A stretch of 34,570 nt of DNA from Candidatus Parcubacteria bacterium (GTDB lineage Bacteria; Patescibacteriota; Minisyncoccia; Phycocordibacterales; UBA918): NCBI GenBank assembly GCA_009995385.1, contig JAACPT010000006.1, positions 1 through 34,570 of the forward strand, written 5' to 3'. Below are positions 17,872-27,706 of this stretch, piece by piece. Under the pieces are notes generated by a model. That model was not told where the DNA came from. It worked only from the letters and a program-made list of their open reading frames with translations, and did not search any database. Both the position numbers and the translations under genes were made by a program. The number at the start of each line of letters is the position of its first letter. Position 1 is the first letter of the stretch.

Positions 17872-19125
17872 ATGGTAAAAAAAGAAATTGATTATGTACG
17901 GATGTTGACGTATCAAGCTGACGGTCGAATACAATTGTTACGCAAATTAACGGTGCCAGAGCGAGCGGCAGCGTTTGAAAAACTATCTCCGTATATTCAG
18001 CAGTCAATTCTAAAACAACTTCGTTTGCATGAGATCGTTGAACTGCTCGATCATTTCGATATGCAACAAGCAGAGCGTGTCCTTGCTCGCATTCAAAATC
18101 AAAAAATTCGTGAAAAAGTAGTGCAACGTCTTAAAGGGGACATCAAAGATAAAATGGAGTATTTTTTGCGATTTCACCCTAATGCCACTCTGTCACTCAT
18201 CAACTTCAATTACTTATTTCTCGACGGAGGAATGACTATTAAGGAGGCAGCACAAAGCATTAGTGAGCATTATGAAGAAACCGCACGGTATCCAGAAGTA
18301 TTGGTGCATGAAAAAGGGATATTGACCGGAGAAGTCCCTCTTTCGTCTATCGTCCGAGTGCGAAACACCAGTTTACTAAAGCGGCACGTCCAGCCGGTTC
18401 TTACTGTCTCTTACCAGGCGGAGGTACATGAGATTGTTGAGAAATTAGTGACTACTAACAGTAAAAAAATAGTTGTTCTTGATCGCGATACGAGTGTACT
18501 TGGTATCATTTATGCCGATGCTGCACGATTATTGTTTGGTAATTTACCAGCAGAAACACTCTATGATTTTGCGGGTGTCGATAATAATGAACGTCCGTTT
18601 GATAGTGTGGCTCATAAGGTTCGTAATCGTTATCGTTGGCTCATCCTCAACCTCGCCACTTGTTTTTTGGCAGGGTCAGTCGTATTGGTATTTCAGGATA
18701 CACTTAATTCGCTGACTATTCTTTCAGTATATATACCAATTATTGTTGGTATGGGTGGTAATGCTGCAACGCAGACGTTTGCAATTATGGTACGTGGTAT
18801 CACATTGGGTACAATTTCATTTCAAAATGCCTCTCCGGCTATTTGGCGAGAAATTCTGGCAGGACTTTTAAACGGTATTATTATTGGTTCATTAGTGGCA
18901 CTAGTCTCTGCTATTTGGAATGGAGAACCAATTTTAGGGTTGGTAGTCGGGGTAGCGCTTATTTTGGCACACATTGTCGCTGGCTTTGCGGGGGCATTTA
19001 TCCCACTACTTATGAAACAAATTGGCAATGACCCAGCCGCAACTTCAACTATTTTTATCACTACCATGACGGATACGCTTGGTTTAGTTTTCCTTTTAGG
19101 TCTAGCGACGATTTTCTTATTGTAA
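17872..19125 (+). CDS. mgtE: MgtE-family magnesium transporter
   Basis: MgtE N domain, CBS region, C-terminal TM domain with MGGNAATQTFAIMVRGI. Confidence 0.9.
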   Translation: MVKKEIDYVRMLTYQADGRIQLLRKLTVPERAAAFEKLSPYIQQSILKQLRLHEIVELLDHFDMQQAERVLARIQNQKIREKVVQRLKGDIKDKMEYFLRFHPNATLSLINFNYLFLDGGMTIKEAAQSISEHYEETARYPEVLVHEKGILTGEVPLSSIVRVRNTSLLKRHVQPVLTVSYQAEVHEIVEKLVTTNSKKIVVLDRDTSVLGIIYADAARLLFGNLPAETLYDFAGVDNNERPFDSVAHKVRNRYRWLILNLATCFLAGSVVLVFQDTLNSLTILSVYIPIIVGMGGNAATQTFAIMVRGITLGTISFQNASPAIWREILAGLLNGIIIGSLVALVSAIWNGEPILGLVVGVALILAHIVAGFAGAFIPLLMKQIGNDPAATSTIFITTMTDTLGLVFLLGLATIFLL

Positions 19126-19143
19126 ATGGTATACTAGAGCAAT

Positions 19144-19551
19144 ATGAACATATCGACATTTTTTACGTTGTATCTTATTAGTATTCCGCTTTTCTTTTTA
19201 ATTGACTTGGTATGGCTAGGAGTTATCGCTAAGGATTTTTATCAAGTGAGGATTGGGCATCTCATGGAAATAAACTGGACTGCCGCAATTATGTTTTATG
19301 TAGTTTTCCTGATTGGTCTTACGTATTTTGCAATATATCCGGCAATCAGCAATGGGACTGCTTGGAAAGCAACCCTGCTCGCAGGGGCACTGTTTGGTTT
19401 TTTTACCTACGCAACGTACGACTTGACTAATCTCGCAACTCTCCGCGGTTGGCCACTTGACCTTACGCTTGTTGATATGGTGTGGGGAAGTGTTCTTGGT
19501 GGATCTGTTGCCGCCTTGACCCGATATTTTTACCTGTTGGTACAATCGTAA
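19144..19551 (+). CDS. DUF2177-family membrane protein
   Basis: 4 TM; FFLIDLVWLGVIAKDFYQ; FFTYATYDLTNLATLRGWPLDLTLVDMVWGSVLGG. Confidence 0.85.
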   Translation: MNISTFFTLYLISIPLFFLIDLVWLGVIAKDFYQVRIGHLMEINWTAAIMFYVVFLIGLTYFAIYPAISNGTAWKATLLAGALFGFFTYATYDLTNLATLRGWPLDLTLVDMVWGSVLGGSVAALTRYFYLLVQS

Positions 19552-19554
19552 AGT

Positions 19555-20121
19555 ATGAAAATTGCGGAGAGAATCGTTATTCTTACACTTGTAGTAGGTA
19601 TATTTGGAGGAGGAATTGGATTTATTTTCTATGTGAAAAATCTAATTAGTGAAGAACATCAACAAAAAGTAGCAGATGTAGCACTTGGTAAGTACCAAAT
19701 GCCGATCGCTGCTGAAGAAACTGAAATCGACATAGACGCTTGGCGGATAATTTATCCGGCCACTGTCACAATCCTAATTGGAGGAACTGCGGTAGAAGCA
19801 TCGGTTGCTGATTCACTATTAGAACGTATATCAGGGCTTTCTGGTACACCATTTTTACCAGACAATGTTGTCAAATTATTTGTCTTCGGTGTTCTTGGAC
19901 CTCAATCTATTTGGATGAAGGACATGAATTACCCGATTGATATTTTGTGGCTTGATGAGACAGGGGTAATCGTGCATATAGAAAAAAATATTTCTCCTGA
20001 TACCTATCCCACATCATTTTCTTCTCCGGTACCGGCTTGGTATGTTGTGGAGGCTAATGCTGGTTTTGTAGACTCGCAGGGTATTACGATTGGTGAGATT
20101 GTGACAATGCCAACACTGTGA
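19555..20121 (+). CDS. DUF192-family protein with N-terminal TM anchor
   Basis: ERISGLSGTPFL...SIWMKDMNYPIDILWLDETGVIVHIEKNISPDTYP...YVVEANAGFVDSQGI. Confidence 0.88.
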   Translation: MKIAERIVILTLVVGIFGGGIGFIFYVKNLISEEHQQKVADVALGKYQMPIAAEETEIDIDAWRIIYPATVTILIGGTAVEASVADSLLERISGLSGTPFLPDNVVKLFVFGVLGPQSIWMKDMNYPIDILWLDETGVIVHIEKNISPDTYPTSFSSPVPAWYVVEANAGFVDSQGITIGEIVTMPTL

Positions 20122-20155
20122 CTTGCATTTTCAAGAAAGTATTGCATTATTAGAA

Positions 20156-20500
20156 TGCACGATGATCGCCTCGTTTAGTGCGAGGAGGAAAGTCCGGACA
20201 CGCCCGTAGCTTGCTACGGAGGATGGTAGCGGGTAACGCCCGTCATACAGCAATGTAAGAGGTGCGAGCAGAGACGCCTGGAACGAAAGTGAAGGGATTC
20301 CTCATAGGAATAGTCACATTGGTAACAATGTGGGTGAAACGGCTAAATCCTTACCTGCGTGCAAGGCCGTGTCGCGCCGGTCTCTGTATTCCTTGGAATA
20401 CAGAGACCGGCGCGAAGTGCCGCATGAGCTTTTCAGCAATGAAGAGTCTAGGTAAATGATCATCCGAGTTTACTCGACAGAATCCGGCTTAGGTGTACAA
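20156..20500 (+). ncRNA. rnpB: RNase P RNA (bacterial type A-like, divergent P15-P17)
   Basis: GAGGAAAGTCCGGAC, GGGTGAAACGGC, GCAAGGCC, GACAGAATCCGGCTTA signatures; ends approximate. Confidence 0.9.
20372..20415 (+). repeat. 21-bp perfect hairpin inside rnpB
   Basis: TCGCGCCGGTCTCTGTATTCC-TT-GGAATACAGAGACCGGCGCGA. Confidence 0.95.
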
Positions 20501-20504
20501 AAGG

Positions 20505-20524
20505 AGCCCGTAAGGGCTTTTTTT
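20505..20524 (+). terminator. rnpB terminator
   Basis: AGCCCGTAAGGGCTTTTTTT. Confidence 0.85.
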
Positions 20525-20575
20525 GTATGTGGTACAATTACTTACATATTCACTAGGAGGGAATTTTATTTTGTT

Positions 20576-23140
20576 ATGTCAGAGAACGTATTTATCCCAA
20601 AGATGAAGTATCCTACAGAACCGGAAGAAGAAATGTTTGAATCAAAAGAGGATGCCACCGGAAAATTTTTGCAACTAATTGCACAATATGCTGTTGTCGG
20701 TCTGTTTGGAGTAGTATTGATTTTCTTCACTCCGGGTCTTTACGCGACGCTTGGGTTCGATAAAGTCGTACTGAGTATGTCGCTAGTTGCTATTGTTCTC
20801 GTCGCGAGTAGTTTGCTCAGTCTACGCAAAGACAAGATGGTAACCATCCTCCCAGTGACGTTGCTACTTTTTTGGGTTACCGCCTTTGTTTCCTTTTCGT
20901 CCGCAATCCTTTCAGGAGATATGCAAGACGCCCTACGAGGAAGTGTATTTGAAACTCAGACTACTGGATTTCTTATCGTACTAGCGCTGAGTATGTCCGT
21001 TCCACTAGTGTTGCAAGGTTCCAAAAGCAAGACGACTCTCGCTATGCTTGGGTTCGGATTCGCGACTACTATTTCTTTAGTATATATCAGTGCCCGGTTA
21101 ATCCTAGGTGCTGATTTTTTACCGCTACAGAGTTTTTACTTAATTTCAAATTCACCAATTGGTACATTTAATGACCAAGCTATCTTTGCGGGATTGATTA
21201 TAGTTATGAGTCTCACTACGTTGGTACAGTTACCACGCAAAACTACCATGCAGTACCTATTTGTGGCGTTGATTGGTATTGCATTGTTCATTTTGGCAGT
21301 CACGAACTTTTTTAATGTTTGGATTGCGGTAGGTTTCTTTTCATTTTCGGTTTTATTATTTACGCTCTCCCGTGATGTTGTCTTTAAAGAAACAAAAAGA
21401 CAAAATGCAGTCGATTTTAGAGTAATAATCGCTGTCGCAGCGGTCATCTGTGTGACAAGTGTCTCATTTATTGCGGCAGGTGATTTCTTGGGTAAAAAGA
21501 TGCAGCAAATGACAGGAGTAAATTATGTCGAAGTGCAACCTTCGTTTGAAGCTACCATCGGTATTGCTCGTGGTGTTTACACCGAAAATGCTTTTTTTGG
21601 AATTGGGGCTAATCGTTTTGTGGATGCCTGGCAACAGTATAAAAATCCAGCAATTAATGAAACCATTTTTTGGGATACCGATTTCAGTGCCGGAAGCGGT
21701 TTTGTCCCTACTATTTTTGTCACTAATGGCATACTTGGTGGGGTACTGTTAGTAGCCTTTCACATTGGATTACTCTATCTTGGATACCGAATGTTACTCC
21801 TTCCAGGGAAACAAGATCCGTATTGGTACTATATCGGCATTATCTCATTGGTTGCTTCTTGCTTTATTTGGGGAATGTCATATGTATATGTCCCTGGAGC
21901 AACCCTGCTTATACTGGGGGCACTTTTTACCGGACTTACTTTCGTCGCGGCAGCTGCATTACTTCCGTATACCGTAAAAACCATTCCACTTACCACTAAT
22001 CGCAGTCGTGGGTTCTTTCTCATGGTGATAATAATTTTGCTTGTATCGATTAGTATTTTTAGTGTGTACACTGTAGGGAAGCAGTATCTTGCGCAGTCAC
22101 AGTTTAATAAAGTACAGGCGACTGCTACTGAAATAGAAAAAATAGCTACAGTAGCTTCAACCTCGTATGCGCTATACCAGGATGACCGTTTTTTAAGTGC
22201 TCGTGCGCAAGCATATTTAGTGACGGTCAACCAACTTCTCCAGGTTAGTGAACCGACTGAAGTACAGCAACAGACCTTTATTACTACAGCAGAACAAGCA
22301 TTACTGGCTGCTGAAGAAGCAGTTAAAAAAGACTCTAGCAACCCAGATCACCATGCGGTCTTGGCTGGTGTATACAGTACGCTTGCTGCTGCTGGAGTAG
22401 AAGGTGCGAATAAACGAGTCGAGACTTCGTTTGCAGAAGCCATGCGCCTAGATCCGCAAAACCCCAATTATCATCTAATACTTGCCCAAGTAGCAGCTCG
22501 AAACGGAGAGGCAGACACTGCTCGTGCAATACTCACTAAAGCGCTCGAATTAAAACGAAACTTCACCCCCGCGTTGTATCTTTCGGCGCAACTTGATATT
22601 AGTGAAGGAAATGTCGAATCTGCAATTACTACTACGCGTTCGATTATCACGATGGAACCCAGGAATCCAACCCGGTATTTCCAGTTAGGAGTCCTACTTT
22701 CAGCTACGAACGCAATCCCAGAAGCAATTGCTGCGTACCGTTCTGCTATCGCTTTAGATCCACAATATGCTAATGCACGCTATCTTTTAGGGCTTGCGTA
22801 TCTAAATAATCAGGAAAATGAAGCCGCTCTTAAGGAACTTCGTGTGGTACAAGAAACCAATCAAGAAAACCAGCAACTAGCGGATCTGATTACCCAAGTC
22901 GAATCTGGTCAATATGTCATTCCGCTAAACCCAAGTATCGAAACGCCGGTTACGGAACCTACCGTACGCGAAGGTTCAACTACTGGTACCCTCATTCCAG
23001 AAAATATTGACTCAGATTTAGTGACTTCGATTAATACAATTTCAGCTGCAGAAGATATACCGACTAGTAGTGATGTACCAAATGAAATAAGGAGTACCGA
23101 ATTAGAAAAACCAGTTGAAATATCACCAGCTCAGAATTAG
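20576..23140 (+). CDS. Polytopic O-antigen-ligase-like membrane protein with C-terminal TPR domain
   Basis: About 10-12 hydrophobic segments, then TPR-like repeats (AMRLDPQNPNYHLILAQVAARNG; AIALDPQYANARYLLGLAYLNNQ). Confidence 0.75.
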   Translation: MSENVFIPKMKYPTEPEEEMFESKEDATGKFLQLIAQYAVVGLFGVVLIFFTPGLYATLGFDKVVLSMSLVAIVLVASSLLSLRKDKMVTILPVTLLLFWVTAFVSFSSAILSGDMQDALRGSVFETQTTGFLIVLALSMSVPLVLQGSKSKTTLAMLGFGFATTISLVYISARLILGADFLPLQSFYLISNSPIGTFNDQAIFAGLIIVMSLTTLVQLPRKTTMQYLFVALIGIALFILAVTNFFNVWIAVGFFSFSVLLFTLSRDVVFKETKRQNAVDFRVIIAVAAVICVTSVSFIAAGDFLGKKMQQMTGVNYVEVQPSFEATIGIARGVYTENAFFGIGANRFVDAWQQYKNPAINETIFWDTDFSAGSGFVPTIFVTNGILGGVLLVAFHIGLLYLGYRMLLLPGKQDPYWYYIGIISLVASCFIWGMSYVYVPGATLLILGALFTGLTFVAAAALLPYTVKTIPLTTNRSRGFFLMVIIILLVSISIFSVYTVGKQYLAQSQFNKVQATATEIEKIATVASTSYALYQDDRFLSARAQAYLVTVNQLLQVSEPTEVQQQTFITTAEQALLAAEEAVKKDSSNPDHHAVLAGVYSTLAAAGVEGANKRVETSFAEAMRLDPQNPNYHLILAQVAARNGEADTARAILTKALELKRNFTPALYLSAQLDISEGNVESAITTTRSIITMEPRNPTRYFQLGVLLSATNAIPEAIAAYRSAIALDPQYANARYLLGLAYLNNQENEAALKELRVVQETNQENQQLADLITQVESGQYVIPLNPSIETPVTEPTVREGSTTGTLIPENIDSDLVTSINTISAAEDIPTSSDVPNEIRSTELEKPVEISPAQN

Positions 23141-23146
23141 TATTCT

Positions 23147-24829
23147 ATGGTCAAACGGGTCTTCAGTTTAGTGTATAGAGAGGTGCGCGGATTACATCAA
23201 GCCGCATATATTCTTGCACTATTTGCGTTTGGTTCGCAGTTATTGGCGATTATACGTGATCGTCTGCTCGCGCATAATTTTGGAGCGGGAATAGAACTCG
23301 ATCTCTACTATGCTGCCTTTCGTATCCCTGATCTTCTTTTTGTACTCTTTGCATCAGTATTATCAATTTATGTACTTTTGCCTTTTGTTAATCGAGCAAA
23401 CGAAGAGGGCGGGTCTAGTGCCGGGGCAGTAGTACTATCGCAAATCTTCACTCTTTTTCTGTGGGCTTACAGTGCAACTGCTGGGGTGTTAGCGCTACTG
23501 GCACCACATTATGTCCAGTTTATTTTTCCTGGATTTGCTGGGCGGTATGAAGAGTTAGTGCTACTACTACAATTGTTACTGTTACAACCATTTTTACTTG
23601 GTATTTCTAGTCTCTGTGGGGTGGTGACACAGATGAACCACCGTTTCGTCTTATACGCGTTAAGTCCATTGCTGTATAACATTGGTATCATCTTTGGTAT
23701 TACAGTACTGTACCCTCATTTCGGTCTCATTGGGCTAGGTCTCGGTGTCGTCGTTGGAGCAGTGGGACACGTGCTAGTGCAAATACCGTTTGTAATAGAA
23801 AGTGGTTACGCGTTTACTTTGGTACCAAAGATCAGTCTTTCATTCATAAGACAGATACTCTCAGTTTCGATTCCGCGAGCACTAACGCTCTCAGTCAATC
23901 AGATTGTCCTTATTGTTCTTGTCGGCATGGCGTCGGTTATGGCAATTGGTTCTGTTTCGGTATTTCAATTTGCGTTTAACTTACAATCAGTCCCGTTGGC
24001 GATTATTGGTGTCAGCTACTCTGTTGCTGCATTTCCAACTCTTTCAAATCTTTTTGCCAAACGCGATCAGCAGGGGTTTAATATGCAGTTACTTACCGCC
24101 CTTCGGCATATTATTTTTTGGTCAGTCCCTATTATTGGGCTGATCGTAGTGTTGCGTGCCCAAATTGTGCGAGTACTACTTGGAAGTGGAGCGTTTGATT
24201 GGGGGGATACTAGGTTGACAGCGGCCATGTTGGCAATCTTTGTACTATCATTGGTAGCACAAGCTATATTGCTATTACTCATCCGAGCCTTTTATGCAGG
24301 AGGAAAAACAGTCGTACCATTGATTGTGGCATTAGGCAGTGGAATTGTTTCAATTGCATTAGCAATTACTTTTCAAAATTTATATCTTCATTCACCAGTG
24401 ACACAGTATTTCTTTGATACGTTACTTCGACTTGAGAATGTTGCTGGATCTGAAGTACTCATGCTTGCCCTCGCTTTCACTGGTGGGCAATTCTTGCAAC
24501 TTTCAATTTTATTGGCGCTGTCCGCAAAAACCTTTTCAATCAATTATCGACCGTTACTGTGGTTATCCACTGAAGCAACATTAGCTGCGCTTACTGGTGG
24601 AATTACTGCCTACGTTACACTCGCATTTTTAGTTGATGGCATTAATCAAGAGACGTTTGTCGGTATCCTGATTCAAGGGACAGTGGCGGGTATTATGGGG
24701 TTGATTTCTATTATTCTCACCTATCTTTTCACGGGGGCACCGGAACTACTTGAGATATACCGTTCATTTCAGACTAGAATACAGAAGACTCAAATTATTG
24801 TCCCGCAAGAAGAACAAACCAGAGACTAG
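23147..24829 (+). CDS. murJ: Lipid II flippase MurJ
   Basis: MviN/MurJ family: LLAIIRDRLLAHNFGAGIELDLYYAAFRIPDLLF; RAFYAGGKTVVPLIV. Confidence 0.9.
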   Translation: MVKRVFSLVYREVRGLHQAAYILALFAFGSQLLAIIRDRLLAHNFGAGIELDLYYAAFRIPDLLFVLFASVLSIYVLLPFVNRANEEGGSSAGAVVLSQIFTLFLWAYSATAGVLALLAPHYVQFIFPGFAGRYEELVLLLQLLLLQPFLLGISSLCGVVTQMNHRFVLYALSPLLYNIGIIFGITVLYPHFGLIGLGLGVVVGAVGHVLVQIPFVIESGYAFTLVPKISLSFIRQILSVSIPRALTLSVNQIVLIVLVGMASVMAIGSVSVFQFAFNLQSVPLAIIGVSYSVAAFPTLSNLFAKRDQQGFNMQLLTALRHIIFWSVPIIGLIVVLRAQIVRVLLGSGAFDWGDTRLTAAMLAIFVLSLVAQAILLLLIRAFYAGGKTVVPLIVALGSGIVSIALAITFQNLYLHSPVTQYFFDTLLRLENVAGSEVLMLALAFTGGQFLQLSILLALSAKTFSINYRPLLWLSTEATLAALTGGITAYVTLAFLVDGINQETFVGILIQGTVAGIMGLISIILTYLFTGAPELLEIYRSFQTRIQKTQIIVPQEEQTRD

Positions 24830-24875
24830 TCTTTTTCTAAAAGTAGGGTAAAGTAGGACCACTGAAGAAGTCACT

Positions 24876-26660
24876 ATGCAAATTAGAAATTTTAGTATTA
24901 TTGCCCATATTGACCATGGTAAGTCTACCTTGGCTGACCGTATGCTCGAAGTGACAAAAACGGTTGAAGCTAGAAAGATGAAAGCGCAGGTACTTGATTC
25001 TATGGATCTCGAACGGGAACGGGGAATCACTATCAAGATGCAACCGGTACGTATGCGCTATATGCATGGCGGAGAAGAATACGAACTCAATCTTATCGAC
25101 ACTCCTGGTCACATCGATTTTTCGTATGAAGTTTCACGTGCTCTCAAGGCGGTCGAGGGAGTATTGCTTCTTGTTGATAGTACACAAGGAGTACAGGCGC
25201 AAACACTTACTACCTTGCAAATGGCGAAAGACCTAGGACTGACTATTATCCCCGTTTTGACAAAGACTGATGTGCCGCACGCAAGACCAGTTGAGATAGG
25301 CAGCGAGGTGATGAAGTTGTTGCAGTGTGAGCGAGAAACCATTTTACTTGTTTCAGGAAAAACTGGCTATGGAGTACCAGAACTTCTTGAAGCAATTTGT
25401 TTGCGTATACCGCCACCAACCCCAAGCAAACTTGATACCTACCGAGGACTTATTTTTGATTTTTCCTATTCTAACCACCGAGGTATTATTGTGTTCATGC
25501 GCGTCTTTGATGGTGAGGTGAGAAAGGGGGATATCCTTAAATTCGCCGCCAGCAAACGAACGTTTACGGCACTTGAAGTGGGGATTGTGACTCCAGAACA
25601 GGTACCAGTTGAAAAACTATCAGCCGGTGAAATTGGGTATATAGTAACTGGTATTAAGGAACCGGGAGTGGCAGGAGTGGGAGATACGCTTATGAAGGAG
25701 CGTGGAATGGCAGACGCACTGTCTGGGTACCAGCAAGCACGACCAGTAGTGTGGTCATCAATTTTTCCTGAAAATCAAGATGATTTTACACAACTTCGTC
25801 AAGCGCTTGATCGATTGCAACTATCTGACTCATCGCTGTCGTATGAAGAAGAATCTTCGGGGGTGCTTGGCCGAGGATTCCGTTGTGGTTTTTTGGGTAT
25901 GCTCCACATGGAGATTGTTACCGAACGGTTACGTCGAGAATTTGATATTGATATTATTATTACCTCACCGTCTATCTCATATGAAGTTACATGGCCAGAT
26001 GGGCGCGTTGAAAACATCTATGCTGCCAATCGCTTTCCTGAATACGGCGAGAAGGTGAGTGTCCGTGAGCCGTGGATATTAGGGCAGATCATTCTTCCGG
26101 GAGAATACATGGGTAACATTTTGACGCTACTTTTTGAACATGAAGCCAGTGTATTTGACACCGAAGTGTTTGGTGATGGGCGCACGCTGCTGACAATTGA
26201 GATGCCACTGCGTGAGCTTATGCGTGGTTTCTTCGACCGTCTAAAAAACGCCAGTAGTGGGTACGCATCTCTTTCTTATGAAATCGCTGAGATGCGTCCA
26301 GCAACGGTAACTAAACTCGATGTACTCATTGCTGAAGAAATTGTACCAGCGTTTTCCAGGGTGGTCGGTATGATGCGAGCAGAAATCGACGCTAAAGCGA
26401 TTACAGAGAAGTTATATACCAATTTACCGAGGCAGCAATTCGTGGTGAAAATACAAGCGAAGGTGATGGGGAAGATAATAGCGACGAAGAAAATTTCAGC
26501 GCTCAGCAAAGATGTAACTGCTCATTTATACGGTGGAGATATTACCCGAAAGATGAAACTACGAGAAAAGCAAAAGAAAGGAAAAGCAAAAGCCCTAGAA
26601 CGTGGTAAGGTACATATCCCCCAGGATGTCTTCATGAAAATGATGAAAAATGATAATTGA
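24876..26660 (+). CDS. lepA: Elongation factor 4
   Basis: IRNFSIIAHIDHGKSTLADRMLE; ERERGITIKMQPVRM; DTPGHIDFSYEVSR; C-terminal KKGKAKALERGKVHIPQDVFMKMMK. Confidence 0.97.
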   Translation: MQIRNFSIIAHIDHGKSTLADRMLEVTKTVEARKMKAQVLDSMDLERERGITIKMQPVRMRYMHGGEEYELNLIDTPGHIDFSYEVSRALKAVEGVLLLVDSTQGVQAQTLTTLQMAKDLGLTIIPVLTKTDVPHARPVEIGSEVMKLLQCERETILLVSGKTGYGVPELLEAICLRIPPPTPSKLDTYRGLIFDFSYSNHRGIIVFMRVFDGEVRKGDILKFAASKRTFTALEVGIVTPEQVPVEKLSAGEIGYIVTGIKEPGVAGVGDTLMKERGMADALSGYQQARPVVWSSIFPENQDDFTQLRQALDRLQLSDSSLSYEEESSGVLGRGFRCGFLGMLHMEIVTERLRREFDIDIIITSPSISYEVTWPDGRVENIYAANRFPEYGEKVSVREPWILGQIILPGEYMGNILTLLFEHEASVFDTEVFGDGRTLLTIEMPLRELMRGFFDRLKNASSGYASLSYEIAEMRPATVTKLDVLIAEEIVPAFSRVVGMMRAEIDAKAITEKLYTNLPRQQFVVKIQAKVMGKIIATKKISALSKDVTAHLYGGDITRKMKLREKQKKGKAKALERGKVHIPQDVFMKMMKNDN

Positions 26661-26721
26661 ATGCCCCTGCTATTTTTTAGAATAGATACTGTGCTATCTA
26701 GAGAGGGGCACTTGAATTCAC

Positions 26722-26759
26722 TAAAAAACCGGTTGACTGTTATGGTACACCGGTTTTTA
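26722..26759. terminator. Bidirectional terminator between lepA and the 39-aa ORF
   Basis: TAAAAAACCGGT...ACCGGTTTTTA. Confidence 0.8.
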
Positions 26760-26760
26760 T

Positions 26761-26880
26761 CTAGAACAATCCTGCACCACCTGAATAGGCAAAAATCATA
26801 CTTAAAATAATAACGACAGCAATTACTCCCCAGACCCATTTGATAGCGGTCTTTGTTTTTTTGTGAAATAAGAAACTCAT
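26761..26880 (-). CDS. 39-aa single-TM microprotein (not in supplied ORF track)
   Basis: MSFLFHKKTKTAIKWVWGVIAVVIILSMIFAYSGGAGLF*; TAGAAT (26893-26888) 7 nt before ATG; own convergent terminator. Confidence 0.75.
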   Translation of the reverse strand: MSFLFHKKTKTAIKWVWGVIAVVIILSMIFAYSGGAGLF

Positions 26881-26944
26881 ATTGCATATTCTACCTAAAA
26901 AATAGAGTAAGGCAAACTATAGTAAATGCGGTACAATAGTGTGT

Positions 26945-27331
26945 ATGTTTGACTTTTATCAGAAACGGAAATTCCGGGAAATTGTCAATTCTCCTATTAC
27001 ACAAGGGGTTATCCTAACGATGTGTTTAATTATTGGCTGGAGTGCATATGTTAGATTTGATGTAGCAATGGAAATGCGGGAGCGGCGCATTCAAGCCGAA
27101 ACACAAACAGCCGCACTTGAATCGCACAAAGCAACGCTTAAAGATAAAGTCGAATATCTCTCTAGCGACCGGGGGATTGAAGCCGAGATGCGTAGGCAAT
27201 TTGATGTTGCTCTTCCAGACGAGAAAGTAGTTGTCATTATTGATAGGGAAGAAGATGGAAAAAGTATTGCATCGACGTCAACTATGCTTGAGGAGCCGAA
27301 AGAGCGGGTGTGGTATCAATTTTGGCAGTAA
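26945..27331 (+). CDS. Septum formation initiator (FtsB/DivIC-like)
   Basis: Short N-terminus, one TM, coiled coil, then LSSDRGIEAEMRRQFDVALPDEKVVVII; start 7 nt after TACAAT. Confidence 0.82.
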   Translation: MFDFYQKRKFREIVNSPITQGVILTMCLIIGWSAYVRFDVAMEMRERRIQAETQTAALESHKATLKDKVEYLSSDRGIEAEMRRQFDVALPDEKVVVIIDREEDGKSIASTSTMLEEPKERVWYQFWQ

Positions 27332-27392
27332 ATGATTTTTCATATGCTTTTAAAATGGTATACTAGCGAAGTATTACGTTTAATTTTAATAT

Positions 27393-27632
27393 ATGGATAC
27401 ACCAGCAGTTACTATCTACAGCACTCCTGTCTGCCATTTTTGTCACGCAGCAAAGGATTTTTTCCAGACAAACAACATTACTTTTACTGACCATGACGTT
27501 GCTTCTGACGCTACAATGCGACAAGAAATGATTGACCTCACTGGTCAAATGGGCGTCCCAGTGATTAAGATTGGTGACGACATTGTGATTGGCTTTGACG
27601 AACCGAAGCTTCGAGAATTACTTGGGCTGTAA
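27393..27632 (+). CDS. Glutaredoxin family protein
   Basis: VTIYSTPVCHFCHAAKDFF CxxC; MGVPVIKIGDDIVIGFDEPKLRELL. Confidence 0.92.
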   Translation: MDTPAVTIYSTPVCHFCHAAKDFFQTNNITFTDHDVASDATMRQEMIDLTGQMGVPVIKIGDDIVIGFDEPKLRELLGL

Positions 27633-27637
27633 GGTTA

Positions 27638-27673
27638 TCAAAAAAGCGGGCGCTTTGCGCCCGCTTTTTTGAT
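27638..27673. terminator. Rho-independent terminator, long perfect stem
   Basis: ATCAAAAAAGCGGGCGCTTTGCGCCCGCTTTTTTGAT. Confidence 0.92.
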
Positions 27674-27706
27674 ATTCTATACGTATCGTAGTATTTCATT
27701 ACATTG

